A DNA stretch of 16,525 nucleotides from Acidobacteriaceae bacterium (GTDB lineage: Bacteria > Acidobacteriota > Terriglobia > Terriglobales > Acidobacteriaceae). The notes under the pieces were generated by a model, which did no database searches, was not told the DNA's origin, and saw only the letters and a list, made by a program, of their open reading frames with translations. The stretch covers positions 6,562 to 23,086 of the forward strand of contig PLKR01000463.1 of NCBI GenBank assembly GCA_003140655.1, written 5' to 3'. The translations under genes and the position numbers were made by a program. Of the stretch, positions 1 through 6,953 are shown piece after piece (within the stretch, counting starts at the first letter, position 1; every line of letters starts with the position of its first letter).

Positions 1-80
1 CAGGCTTTGGGATGAAGCGCACAACCCTCCATTCGAGAATGAAAAAGCTTAAGATTTCTCCCCCTGAACCCTGGACCTAA
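1..80 (+). CDS. Fis-type HTH regulator, C-terminal end (partial)
   Basis: Only the last 25 codons lie in the window, read from base 3 to a TAA at 78-80. The peptide contains KRTTLHSRMKKLKI, which matches the recognition helix of the Fis-type HTH that ends NtrC-family sigma-54-dependent activators (typically K-R-T-T-L-x-x-R-M-K-K-L-x-I). This tail binds DNA and dimerises, while the AAA+ domain that contacts sigma-54 RNA polymerase would lie to the left, outside the window. A short Pro-rich end (SPPEPWT) follows, as is common. A second open frame here ends in FENEKA but shows no family signature. The assignment rests on one short motif, so the class is likely but the specific regulator is unknown. 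Confidence 0.65.
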   Translation, partial: GFGMKRTTLHSRMKKLKISPPEPWT

Positions 81-137
81 GCCGCACTGGTGTTGCTGGC
101 CCGGGGCGTAGCTGTCCCATCTCTCGTTAAGGAACCC

Positions 138-162
138 GGCGCCGGCTTGTTTGGCCGGCGCC
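138..162. terminator. GC-rich hairpin, likely terminator of the VCBS gene
   Basis: Nine-base perfect inverted repeat GGCGCCGGC / GCCGGCGCC with a 7-nt loop. It lies 76 nt past the stop of the minus-strand VCBS repeat gene and between convergent genes. The T-tract on the minus strand is poor (GGTTCCTT), so termination strength is uncertain. Confidence 0.5.
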
Positions 163-171
163 AGGTCTGTA

Positions 172-194
172 TCGGATCTCGATCCGACATTTTT
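172..194 (+). terminator. Hairpin plus T-run, likely terminator of the Fis-type regulator
   Basis: Six-base stem TCGGAT / ATCCGA with loop CTCG, followed within two bases by TTTTT on the plus strand. Orientation and T-run fit an intrinsic terminator for the plus-strand gene ending at 80, about 90 nt upstream. Together with the hairpin at 138-162 it forms a back-to-back pair between convergent genes. Confidence 0.5.
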
Positions 195-237
195 GAGGAA
201 TACGGTTTGCGATTTCAGCGCGGGCACTCCATGGCCC

Positions 238-3200
238 CTATTCCACCGTTATCACAACCCTTGTGGTTTGTTGCATCCCGCCGGCACTCCCGGTTACTGT
301 CACCGTGTACGTGCCCTGCGGTGTTCCCGGATTCGATGCGACAGACGCATTGCTTCCACCACATGCCGTCTGCGCCGCGCAACCGGAGATGATCAGCATG
401 GCGATTCCGAACCCGATGAGTTTTCTGCGATTCGGACGGCCGATCCCAAACGCGCCGAGACAGAGGCCCGGAATGCAGACAGCCAGCAGGAACAACCTCG
501 CCGGCCCCGACTTTCTGTCAGCCAGCCGTCGCGCATTAGCTTGAGACGCCGTGGTGGAAACGCGCAGCGTCGCAGTGCCGACTCCAGCGGACACAGAGAC
601 CGAACTCACCGAGCAAGTAACCGGGTCACTGACGACCGGGGTAACTGCGCAGTTCAGGCTTACCGTCGAAGGATTGAATCCGCCCGACGGGTTGATCGTA
701 ATGGCCCACTGTGTCGAACCTCCGGCTGGCGTCGTCGCGGGCGTCAGAGCAGTGGAGGATAGGCTGAAGCCGGCAATGCTGACCACTTCATTTACCGGGC
801 TCGAGGTGCTGGGGCTGTAATTGTTGTCGCCGCTATAGACGGCGGTGATGCTGTGCGATCCAGCAGTCAGGGTTGAGGTTGAGACTGTAGCCGATCCGGC
901 GCTCAGGCTGGACGCGCCAATCTGAGTCGATCCGTCGAAAAAGCTGACGGTCCCGGTCGGTACACCGGAAGTTCCCGGAGTAACGGTTGCGTTGAAGGTG
1001 ACGCTCTGACCGACATTCGCTGGATTCGGAGCTCCGGTGAGCGCGGTCGTGGTGGATGCATTCGTCACCACCTGGGTGAGCACGGTGGAAACGCTGGCGG
1101 CATAATTCGAGTCGCCGCTATAGGAGGCGGTGATCGAATGCGAACCGATCGCCAACCCGGACGTCGACAAGGTATCCGTGCCTCCGGACAGACTCGATTG
1201 CGCGAGTTGTTGCGATCCGTCGCTGAAAGTGACGGTTCCGGTGGGAGTGCCCTGGGTTTGCGGGGTAACCGTGGCGGTGAAGGTCACGGATTGTCCGAAG
1301 CCGGATGGATTGCTTGAGCTGCTGACCGCACTCGTAGTTGAAATCACGAATCCATCGGAGATGTTCAGCAGAATGGTGACTCCGCCGACCGCGAGGTCAG
1401 GCCGTCGATCGCCGTTGAAGTCGGCGATCGCCGTGCCGATGCCGACAGCTCCGAGCGACACCGCCGGTTGAAGCGTTCCGTCCCCGTTGCCCAGCAGGAA
1501 CACACCGGATCCTCCGGAGGCGACATCGAGTTTGTGGTCCCCATTGAAGTCTCCCACCACGATCGTGTGCCAGCCTTCGCTTTGGGGTATGTTCGTCGTG
1601 ATCGCTGTCTGGAAGGTGCCATCCCCGTTTCCCAGCAGGACGGAAATCGCCCCGGTCGAGCAATCGCTGGCGCATTCATTCTCGACAACAATGTCCAGCT
1701 TGCCATCGCCATTCATATCCGCTGCCTGCAGAGAGATAGCATTGATGCCGCCGCTATTGTAGGTAACTGCGGATTGGAAGGTGCCATCGCCGTTGCCCAG
1801 CAGCACGCTCACAATACCATTCGAGCAGTTTTGGGGGCTTAAACATTCGTTGGCAACCATGATGTCAGGCTTGCCATCGCCGTTTGTATCTCCTACCGCC
1901 AATCCGAGCGAGTAAACTCCTCCCGAGTCGTAACTCACTGCACTCTGAAACGTACCGTCGCCATTGCCCAGCATTACGCTTATCGAGCCGCCGTCGCTGG
2001 CCAGCACGATATCGAGCTTGCCATCGCCATTCACATCTGCGAGGACGACGGACTCGCCATCGTTGTTGGTTGAGTATGTAACCGGCGCCTGAAACGTACC
2101 GTCGCCGTTGCCGAGTAATACGCTCACCACACCCTGGGAACAATCGTTGGTGTTGTTGCACTCGTTGGTCACAACGATATCGGCTTTGCCGTCTCCGTTC
2201 ACATCCCCGGCGGCAAGCCAAAGCGCGTACGCACCGCCTGAAGGATAGCTGCCTCCGGCTTGGAAGGTACCGTCTCCGTTGTTTAGGAGGACGCTTACTG
2301 CTCCACTGTTGCAGGTGGTACTATTCGCGCATTCATTGGCCATGATGATGTCGGGCTTGCCGTCCCCGTTCACGTCTGCGGTGGCAAGTCCATACGCGTC
2401 CCAACCGGCGGATGAATAGATCACGCCTGCTTGCAGTGTGCCATCGCCATAGCCCAGCAGAACGCTGACCGAGCCCGTGCTGCAAACAAACGAGTTGCCA
2501 GCACAGGAATTTGTGACCAGAACGTCAGGTTTGCCGTCTCCATTGACATCGCCCAGGATGACGGAGGTGACGGGTGGTGGTCCAATAGGTTCTTCGGAAT
2601 TGTTTGAGCCGGTGGCATAGCTTGCGCTCAGCTGAAACGTTCCGTCTCCATTGCCTAGAAGAACGCTCGCCGAACCGCCATTCTGGCAACCGGAGTTGGA
2701 TTGGCACTCGTTGCTAACCACCAGATCGGGTTTGCCGTCGCCGTTGAGATCGATGACGCCGACGGACTGAGCGTACTGTCCACCGGATGTGAATTGAACT
2801 GCTGTTTGGAAGGTTCCGTCACCATTGCCCAGCAATACACCGACCACGCCATAGGTGCAGTTTGATGAGTTGGTGCAGCGATTCGCCACAAGAAGATCGG
2901 CACGGCCGTCGCCATTGACGTCTCTGAGAGCTACGGAGTCGGCATATACACCGCCCGAACTATAGTTGACGGCGTTCTGAAAGGTTCCGTCACCATTGCC
3001 CAGCAGCAGGCTAACGACACCGCTCGAGCAATCACTGCTGCTGGCGCACTCATTGACAATCGCGACGTCGAGTTTGCCGTCGCCGTTGACATCGGCCGCT
3101 GCGATGCCTTCTGGCGACTGCCCCCCCGAATTATAAGTGACGGCCGTTTGAAAGGTTCCATCTCCATTGCCCAGCAACACGCTCAGGGCGCCGTTCGAGC

Positions 3201-3921
3201 ATGAGTTACTGCTGGCGCAAACACTGGTTACAAGTAAATCGAGTTTGCCATCGCCGTTGGCATCTGCCACCGCCAGGAAGTTGGAATTCGCCGCTCCTGT
3301 GTTGTAGGCCACGGCTGGTTGAAAGGTCCCGTCACCGTTGCCCAAAAGCACGTTCACAGCGCTAGAAGAGCAACCGCTATTGCACTCGCTCACCGCCAGG
3401 ATGTCGAGCTTTCCATCTCCATTGACATCGCCGAGTGCGACAGATTCCGTGTCCTGCCCGGTTACGTAGCTGACCGGCGTCTGATATGTGCCGTCGCCAT
3501 TGCCCAGCAAAACGGTCACAACACCATTGGAACAATTATTTGTGGCGCACTGGCTCGCTAGGACTACATCCAATTTGCCGTCACCATTGAGATCTCCTGT
3601 GGCACCTCCGAGCGTGTTCTGACCGCCGGACGACGAGGTGATTGCCGCCTTGAAAATCTGCGTCGTGGAGGTTGGCAAACTCATCATAGGCCGCATCTTC
3701 TGGTTTTTCTGCGCGGCCGCAAGCACTTTCTCCCCCGGAGTCATGGGGCGGAAAGATACCGGCTTCTGTGTGCCGAACGAAGATGGCACCGGTCCGACAG
3801 GATTTGCCGTCAGATGAGGATTTCTTGAAAGAGTTTGGGCTGCGGCGTTAGGTGGGCCGAATTCATAAGCCAGGACTGCTGCGAGTACAATCAGCAACAA
3901 AATGACGCGCTTCGAAAACAT
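238..3921 (-). CDS. Secreted FG-GAP/VCBS repeat protein with Ig-like domains
   Basis: A 1227-aa exported protein. The start at 3921 is chosen for its GGAGGAG ribosome site (3927-3933, 5-nt spacer) and because it opens with a signal peptide (MFSKRVILLLIVLAAV, likely cut near NAAAQ). About residues 110-850 hold 14 FG-GAP/VCBS repeats of about 57 aa, each with a calcium-binding-type D-x-NGDGKxD loop and most with LLGNGDGTFQ. This fold makes integrin-like beta-propellers. Eleven repeats carry a Cys pair in the same loop. Two Ig-like domains (PTGTVTF, SYSGDSNYA and AVYSGDNNYS motifs) span about 850-1045. The tail carries two hydrophobic stretches around an RPNRRK turn (about 1140-1185), then a Gly/Thr-rich beta segment, a tail type common in Acidobacteriota. 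It is probably surface-attached and adhesive or carbohydrate-binding; the ligand is unknown. The frame is also open upstream into a PAS fragment. Confidence 0.9.
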   Translation of the reverse strand: MFSKRVILLLIVLAAVLAYEFGPPNAAAQTLSRNPHLTANPVGPVPSSFGTQKPVSFRPMTPGEKVLAAAQKNQKMRPMMSLPTSTTQIFKAAITSSSGGQNTLGGATGDLNGDGKLDVVLASQCATNNCSNGVVTVLLGNGDGTYQTPVSYVTGQDTESVALGDVNGDGKLDILAVSECNSGCSSSAVNVLLGNGDGTFQPAVAYNTGAANSNFLAVADANGDGKLDLLVTSVCASSNSCSNGALSVLLGNGDGTFQTAVTYNSGGQSPEGIAAADVNGDGKLDVAIVNECASSSDCSSGVVSLLLGNGDGTFQNAVNYSSGGVYADSVALRDVNGDGRADLLVANRCTNSSNCTYGVVGVLLGNGDGTFQTAVQFTSGGQYAQSVGVIDLNGDGKPDLVVSNECQSNSGCQNGGSASVLLGNGDGTFQLSASYATGSNNSEEPIGPPPVTSVILGDVNGDGKPDVLVTNSCAGNSFVCSTGSVSVLLGYGDGTLQAGVIYSSAGWDAYGLATADVNGDGKPDIIMANECANSTTCNSGAVSVLLNNGDGTFQAGGSYPSGGAYALWLAAGDVNGDGKADIVVTNECNNTNDCSQGVVSVLLGNGDGTFQAPVTYSTNNDGESVVLADVNGDGKLDIVLASDGGSISVMLGNGDGTFQSAVSYDSGGVYSLGLAVGDTNGDGKPDIMVANECLSPQNCSNGIVSVLLGNGDGTFQSAVTYNSGGINAISLQAADMNGDGKLDIVVENECASDCSTGAISVLLGNGDGTFQTAITTNIPQSEGWHTIVVGDFNGDHKLDVASGGSGVFLLGNGDGTLQPAVSLGAVGIGTAIADFNGDRRPDLAVGGVTILLNISDGFVISTTSAVSSSSNPSGFGQSVTFTATVTPQTQGTPTGTVTFSDGSQQLAQSSLSGGTDTLSTSGLAIGSHSITASYSGDSNYAASVSTVLTQVVTNASTTTALTGAPNPANVGQSVTFNATVTPGTSGVPTGTVSFFDGSTQIGASSLSAGSATVSTSTLTAGSHSITAVYSGDNNYSPSTSSPVNEVVSIAGFSLSSTALTPATTPAGGSTQWAITINPSGGFNPSTVSLNCAVTPVVSDPVTCSVSSVSVSAGVGTATLRVSTTASQANARRLADRKSGPARLFLLAVCIPGLCLGAFGIGRPNRRKLIGFGIAMLIISGCAAQTACGGSNASVASNPGTPQGTYTVTVTGSAGGMQQTTRVVITVE

Positions 3922-4233
3922 TGAGTCTCCTCCGCTAGTGGAAATTGAATTGTTTTTGATCTTTAGCTGTTCTTCTTCCAGGGGATGAATGTCAGCCAGC
4001 AACTTGCGCAGGAACTCATCTCGAGAAAATCCATAACGCTCGAGCGAAGCATCATTCGCCTCGAGACAGTGGAGGGTTTTCAGATCGTAGACCCTCATCG
4101 GTTCAGGGTGATTGCTGAACAGCGTGCGGAAGCTGACTTCGTTTCTCCGTACGATATGGGTCTTTCGTGACGCGGCGGGTGCAGCCCCAGGCGAGAGTTG
4201 CGAAGTTACTTGCTCTTCTCTGGAATGCGACAT
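3922..4233 (-). pseudogene. Truncated PAS-domain gene start, in frame with the VCBS gene
   Basis: The 104 codons upstream of the VCBS start encode an N-terminal linker and the first half of a PAS domain: FRTLFSNHPEPMRVYDLKTL, then LEANDASLERYGFSRDEFL and the start of the next helix (LADIHPLEEE). In sensor kinases and diguanylate cyclases this fold continues for about 60 more residues and leads to an output domain. Here it stops, and after a short Ser/Gly linker comes the VCBS signal peptide. An ATG at 4233 with a GAGGA site upstream suggests this was once a real gene start. No stop separates the two, so a 1331-aa fusion could in principle be made, but a signal peptide at residue 105 argues against a working fusion. 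I read it as a remnant created by a deletion or insertion. Confidence 0.65.
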
Positions 4234-4363
4234 CTAAGGTCCTCAGTGCTCGGTCGACGACAGACTGCGGTTGACTTGATCAGGAACCAGAAAGACAGAG
4301 GCAAAGATAGAGACTAACGATCGGGAGTTGTATGGAACCGCCAGAGGATTCGGCCCTGCCTGT

Positions 4364-4687
4364 TCAGGCTGCTATGACGACCGTAATTCCATGTGCAGTT
4401 GACGCGTTTACTTCAAAAGTCTCCAGTGTCACAGGAGACTCCAGAAGCGGCTCCAACATGTCGGCGATCGTGTAATAGTGTTGGCGATTATTTGTTTCGG
4501 CGTCTTCTCGCAAAGTCCAGAAACTGACGCAGACCAGTCTTTCGGGTTCGGACTTGTCGGAAAGCGTAAGGAAGTCGACAAAGCCTGGTTGCTTCTGCAG
4601 AATCGGCAGTACGTCCTCCTCTAACTTGGTGCCGACTTGCCCACTTTGTCCAGCTTTCGATTGGCATACCACGACACGAGCAAACAT
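4364..4687 (-). CDS. ABM-like small protein (antibiotic biosynthesis monooxygenase fold)
   Basis: 107-aa cytoplasmic protein. The ATG at 4687 is preferred over an upstream start at 4753 because a perfect AAGGAGG site lies at 4696-4702 with an 8-nt spacer. The pattern MFARVVVCQSKAGQ, then LEEDVLPILQKQPGFVDFLTL and LVCVSFWTLREDAE, fits the dimeric alpha/beta ABM barrel: a first strand, an amphipathic helix, the PGF turn and a W-containing strand. Members range from heme-degrading and quinol monooxygenases to stress proteins of unknown substrate, so no reaction can be assigned. It lies 130 nt upstream of the PAS fragment on the same strand and appears to be a single-gene unit. Confidence 0.75.
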   Translation of the reverse strand: MFARVVVCQSKAGQSGQVGTKLEEDVLPILQKQPGFVDFLTLSDKSEPERLVCVSFWTLREDAETNNRQHYYTIADMLEPLLESPVTLETFEVNASTAHGITVVIAA

Positions 4688-5024
4688 AGCAGTGGCCTCC
4701 TTCACTTTCTGTTGCGTTCGGATACTGCGTAACTCAGGCCGATGATTCGTCAAGCGCCCTCAAGTAGTAACGCCTGGTGATCCGCGTCGGAAAGAAATTC
4801 CAGCAGACCACCAGACACTCGAAGCGCTCCCAGGGCCAACGTATGCGACGGTGCTCCTCGAACGCGCGCGGATAACGCTGACCCCGTCCGCGACGAATTC
4901 GCGCTCAAGAATGTCAAACATCCACGGCTGCCCCCGCCGCGTGCCATCAATTGGTGCACGCGTCGGTCCATCTCCGGATAATCGCTAAGTCGTAGAAAAC
5001 ACGTCGCGGCGATCTCACTGCCTC
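4688..5024. other. No convincing gene
   Basis: A 337-nt GC-rich stretch between the divergent ABM-like gene and the recombination cassette. A minus-strand frame (142 codons to 5178) stays open but has no recognisable domain, no good ribosome site and a Ser/Arg/Gly-rich composition typical of an antisense frame. Other minus-strand frames give short protein-like pieces (AFEEHRRIRWPWERFE near 4830-4865, FDILEREFVADGVSV near 4880-4930) that do not join. It may be degraded coding DNA. Confidence 0.4.
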
Positions 5025-5666
5025 GTGTCGACACTGTCGAAAGACAGCCGAGTCGACAACCTGCTGGGGATAACCCTGGTAGCCGTCGGCGGCTCGGTCG
5101 GGTACCGCAGGCGATGCGTTGCCATCCGAGTCTTACCGGTGAGGGCATTCTGCATCCCGGAGACCGGCCGTTGGGCATTCAAAGCTACGGTTCTTAGATC
5201 CAGAGCTTGTAAAGGATTCGTCGGTTACGGCGATGCCGATCCTTCCAATGTTTCCTCGCTCGTCCACGGCGCCGAAATGCGAGTGGCGGAAACTCGTGCC
5301 GTGAACCGCGCTTTACGCAAGGCCTACGGGATCGGCATCTGTTCAGTCGAGGAAATGGGGTCGTTCGCCGAGCCGCCACAATCCTCCCGAGAGTCGAAGA
5401 AGCTCCCGCCGCAGCCTGTCAACGGAAACAACGGCGGCCCGAAGGTTCGAGACCGCCTTTGCCAGATTATTCGGCAGCATCAGCTCGATCCCAAGCTGGT
5501 CAAGGCCTACGCCACCGACTTCTGCGGCGTCAAAGCGCTTCGCGATGCCACCCGCGAACAGGTAGAGACCTTCGTGACGCAGCTGGCCGACTGGGCCGAA
5601 AAGGACCGCTCTGCTCTACTTTGCCAGCTCAACAGCTATCTCGGCCAGAAAGCAGGTGCCGCTTGA
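5025..5666 (+). pseudogene. Rad52/SSAP-like DNA annealing protein, probably N-terminally damaged
   Basis: The frame opens with GTG at 5025 and runs to a TGA at 5666. From about residue 50 it looks like a real protein: WAFKATV, then GYGDADPSNVSSLVHGAEMR and AETRAVNRALRKAYGIGI. The last motif, a helix rich in A/R that starts A-E-T-R-A, is typical of phage and bacterial single-strand annealing proteins of the Rad52/ERF type. A Ser/Pro linker and a small C-terminal helical domain (GVKALRDATREQVETFVTQL) follow. The first 45 or so residues are Arg/Val-rich and unconvincing, and no ribosome site is visible, so the original N-terminus is probably lost or frameshifted. The downstream neighbours (DUF669-like, RecB-like) are the usual partners of such annealases. 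Family call is inferred from motifs and context. Confidence 0.55.
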
Positions 5667-6091
5667 AACGCCAGATCACCGGCCTGCACGCCGCCGATCG
5701 CTGTGCCGCCGACCAGATCCCCGACGGAGTCTTCCTGGTTCGGGTTCAACGGGTCCAGTTTCGTCGACAGGCACAGAAGCCCTACTACACCCTGTCTCTG
5801 GCCGTTCTCGACCCCAGCCGGTTTGCTGGGCACGTCCTTTCCAGCCGCCTCTATTGCAGCCCGAAAGCCCTGTGGAAGCTGAACTGGTTCCTGCGCGACT
5901 TCGGCTACGACACTGAGCTGCTGGGACGCGATGAGGTGGACGAGACCCAGCTCGTGGGTCTGAAGGGTGTGGTGAAGATCAGCCACATCGTTTGCAACGG
6001 CACTTCCCTGCTCCGCCTCGACGGTTTTGCGCCCGCCGGGCGCTGGGAAGAACTCTCACCAGCAAATCTGGACAACCCGCAGGTGGCCTGA
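5663..6091 (+). CDS. DUF669-like OB-fold, recombination-associated protein
   Basis: 142-aa protein. The TTG at 5663 overlaps the previous TGA (TTGA), which implies translational coupling; the longer frame upstream simply overlaps the preceding gene out of frame. The order of motifs matches DUF669 ssDNA-binding-type phage proteins: IPDGVFLVRVQRVQF (P-x-G-x-Y/F-x-V-R-V), a strand-rich YYTLSLAVLDPSRFAG segment, RLYCSPKALWKLNWFLRDFG (A-L-W-K-L helix), then LVGLKGVVKISH. DUF669 proteins accompany annealases and nucleases in phage recombination modules and are thought to bind ssDNA. The frame is intact and is followed directly by the start codon of the next gene (TGA-ATG). Homology is inferred by eye; the protein could be a lineage-specific family of the same fold. 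Confidence 0.7.
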   Translation: MKRQITGLHAADRCAADQIPDGVFLVRVQRVQFRRQAQKPYYTLSLAVLDPSRFAGHVLSSRLYCSPKALWKLNWFLRDFGYDTELLGRDEVDETQLVGLKGVVKISHIVCNGTSLLRLDGFAPAGRWEELSPANLDNPQVA

Positions 6092-6157
6092 ATGGCCTAC
6101 AGCTACACTCACATCAGCCAATATCTCACCCATAAAGGCGAGAACCAGACTGTTTAG
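6092..6157 (+). pseudogene. RecB/Cas4-type PD-(D/E)XK nuclease, truncated after 13 codons
   Basis: The ATG follows the DUF669-like stop with no gap. The peptide begins MAYSYTHISQYLT, which is how RecB-family PD-(D/E)XK nucleases start (S-x-S/T-x-I-x-x-Y-x-x-C-P-x-x-Y). The Cys-Pro-containing helix should come next, but the sequence changes to HKGENQTV and stops at 6157. None of the catalytic His, Asp or E-x-K residues are present. The match is short but falls in exactly the position expected in an annealase-DUF669-nuclease cassette, which makes it more credible. The downstream body of the gene is not in this window. Confidence 0.55.
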
Positions 6158-6241
6158 TTTTGCTCAGACGAAAGCCAGAATCGAACCCTATCATCTCTGC
6201 ATGGGTGACCTTGATGCCCCATGTGTTCGACTGGAGGGACT

Positions 6242-6313
6242 ATGTTAGGTATGGGTGTGGTTGGAACCATTATTGTGATTTTGATAGTTGTTTGGCTAGT
6301 GCGTCGCGCGTGA
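6242..6313 (+). CDS. Possible 23-aa single-pass membrane microprotein
   Basis: Small frame MLGMGVVGTIIVILIVVWL followed by VRRA and TGA. It has a short N-terminus, about 16 uninterrupted hydrophobic residues and a basic C-terminal end, which fits an N-out/C-in transmembrane peptide by the positive-inside rule. A GGAGGG site at 6233-6238 precedes the ATG with a 3-nt spacer (4 from GGAGG), a little short. Tiny Gly/Val/Ile membrane proteins of this look occur in many soil bacteria, usually without known function. It sits in otherwise degenerate DNA, so it could be chance; the combination of ribosome site, start and clean transmembrane helix favours a real gene. Confidence 0.45.
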   Translation: MLGMGVVGTIIVILIVVWLVRRA

Positions 6314-6588
6314 AGCAAATTTCTCGACGTTAGAACTCGATCCCGGCAGCAGGCGGAGAGTGGGCACACTGATCGCGCTCACCCACCCGCTGACGCTGGA
6401 AGCTTCTTGATCTTTGTTTCTTGGGACCTCGTTTGCCTTGTTACAAATCTCGGAAGCCACCCGGGTGTTGCGCTACTTGCCCTTCTCTTTTGGCCGTTCT
6501 ACAAAAGATGGAGGTATTTGGACCCTTCTCTCTCGTACTCGTGAATCCCGCCCCGGAGTAGCAGTTCGCAAACCTGGCCCCTCTTTCT
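6314..6588. other. Degenerate intergenic DNA, no gene seen
   Basis: 275 nt with frames that are open only in Arg/Ser/Pro-rich nonsense composition on both strands. It separates the truncated cassette from a second scrap of the DUF669-like gene and is probably decayed or rearranged sequence. Confidence 0.4.
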
Positions 6589-6735
6589 TGCAACGGCACT
6601 TCCCTGCTCGGGCTGGACGGTTTTGCTGCCGCCGGCCGGTGGGAAGAACCTTCCCCGGCGAATCTGGAGTGCCCGACCCCAAATTGCGGCTCCCGGGCGA
6701 ACCTTGATCCTTCGTTCCGCAATCACCGTCAGTGA
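6589..6735 (+). pseudogene. Second, partial copy of the DUF669-like gene (3' end)
   Basis: Bases 6589-6668 align without gaps to 5993-6072 of the intact gene: 68 of 80 positions are identical by hand count. The reading frame is kept: the copy encodes CNGTSLLGLDGFAAAGRWEE against CNGTSLLRLDGFAPAGRWEE. After the homologous block the frame runs on with an unrelated tail to TGA at 6735. There is no start codon or upstream homology. The protein-level conservation shows it came from a related functional copy rather than a recent duplication of the neighbouring gene. Confidence 0.75.
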
Positions 6736-6744
6736 AAACAAAGC

Positions 6745-6771
6745 GCTTTTTGGCTTTGTTTGGCAAAAAGC
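6745..6771. repeat. AT-rich stem-loop
   Basis: Eight-base inverted repeat GCTTTTTG / CAAAAAGC with an 11-nt loop, just after the second DUF669-like scrap. It could be a weak terminator but has no T-run outside the stem. Confidence 0.3.
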
Positions 6772-6868
6772 CTATCTCCCCCTTCCCAGATTGATGTTGA
6801 GAGGAGGGGCACCGTCTCGCCCCTGCGCTGTCGTTGCAGACGCTCCAGCTGGTCCATCCCGGATAGAG

Positions 6869-6904
6869 TTGCCTGTCCAAGTCAATAGCTATCTCAACCA
6901 GGAA
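6869..6904 (+). pseudogene. Possible scrap of the annealing-protein gene 3' end
   Basis: Bases 6880-6904 match 5627-5651 at 19 of 25 positions and code in the same sense (VNSYLNQ against LNSYLGQ), close to where the annealing-protein gene ends. A shared TTGCC lies just upstream with a small length difference. Short enough to be chance; supported mainly by the neighbouring scrap of the same cassette. Confidence 0.3.
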
Positions 6905-6953
6905 TGCTGCATCGCTCCACAATATCTATGACAAGGCACAAATTGTTGGTCTC

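Noticed and set aside
151..762. 203-codon plus-strand open frame at the left end
   Set aside because: Antisense to the Ig-like/C-terminal part of the VCBS protein and crosses the terminator hairpins; Arg/Ser-rich nonsense composition.
1390..3600. Possible CRISPR-like or satellite DNA array from the regular 170-bp periodicity
   Set aside because: The periodicity is that of coding FG-GAP repeats; units are diverged at DNA level and there are no short identical repeats with unique spacers.
4750..5178. 142-codon minus-strand open frame
   Set aside because: No ribosome site, no domain and a composition typical of a GC-rich antisense frame; it overlaps the start of the annealing-protein frame.
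6473..6922. 149-codon minus-strand open frame
   Set aside because: Runs antisense through the DUF669-like scrap and has no recognisable motif.
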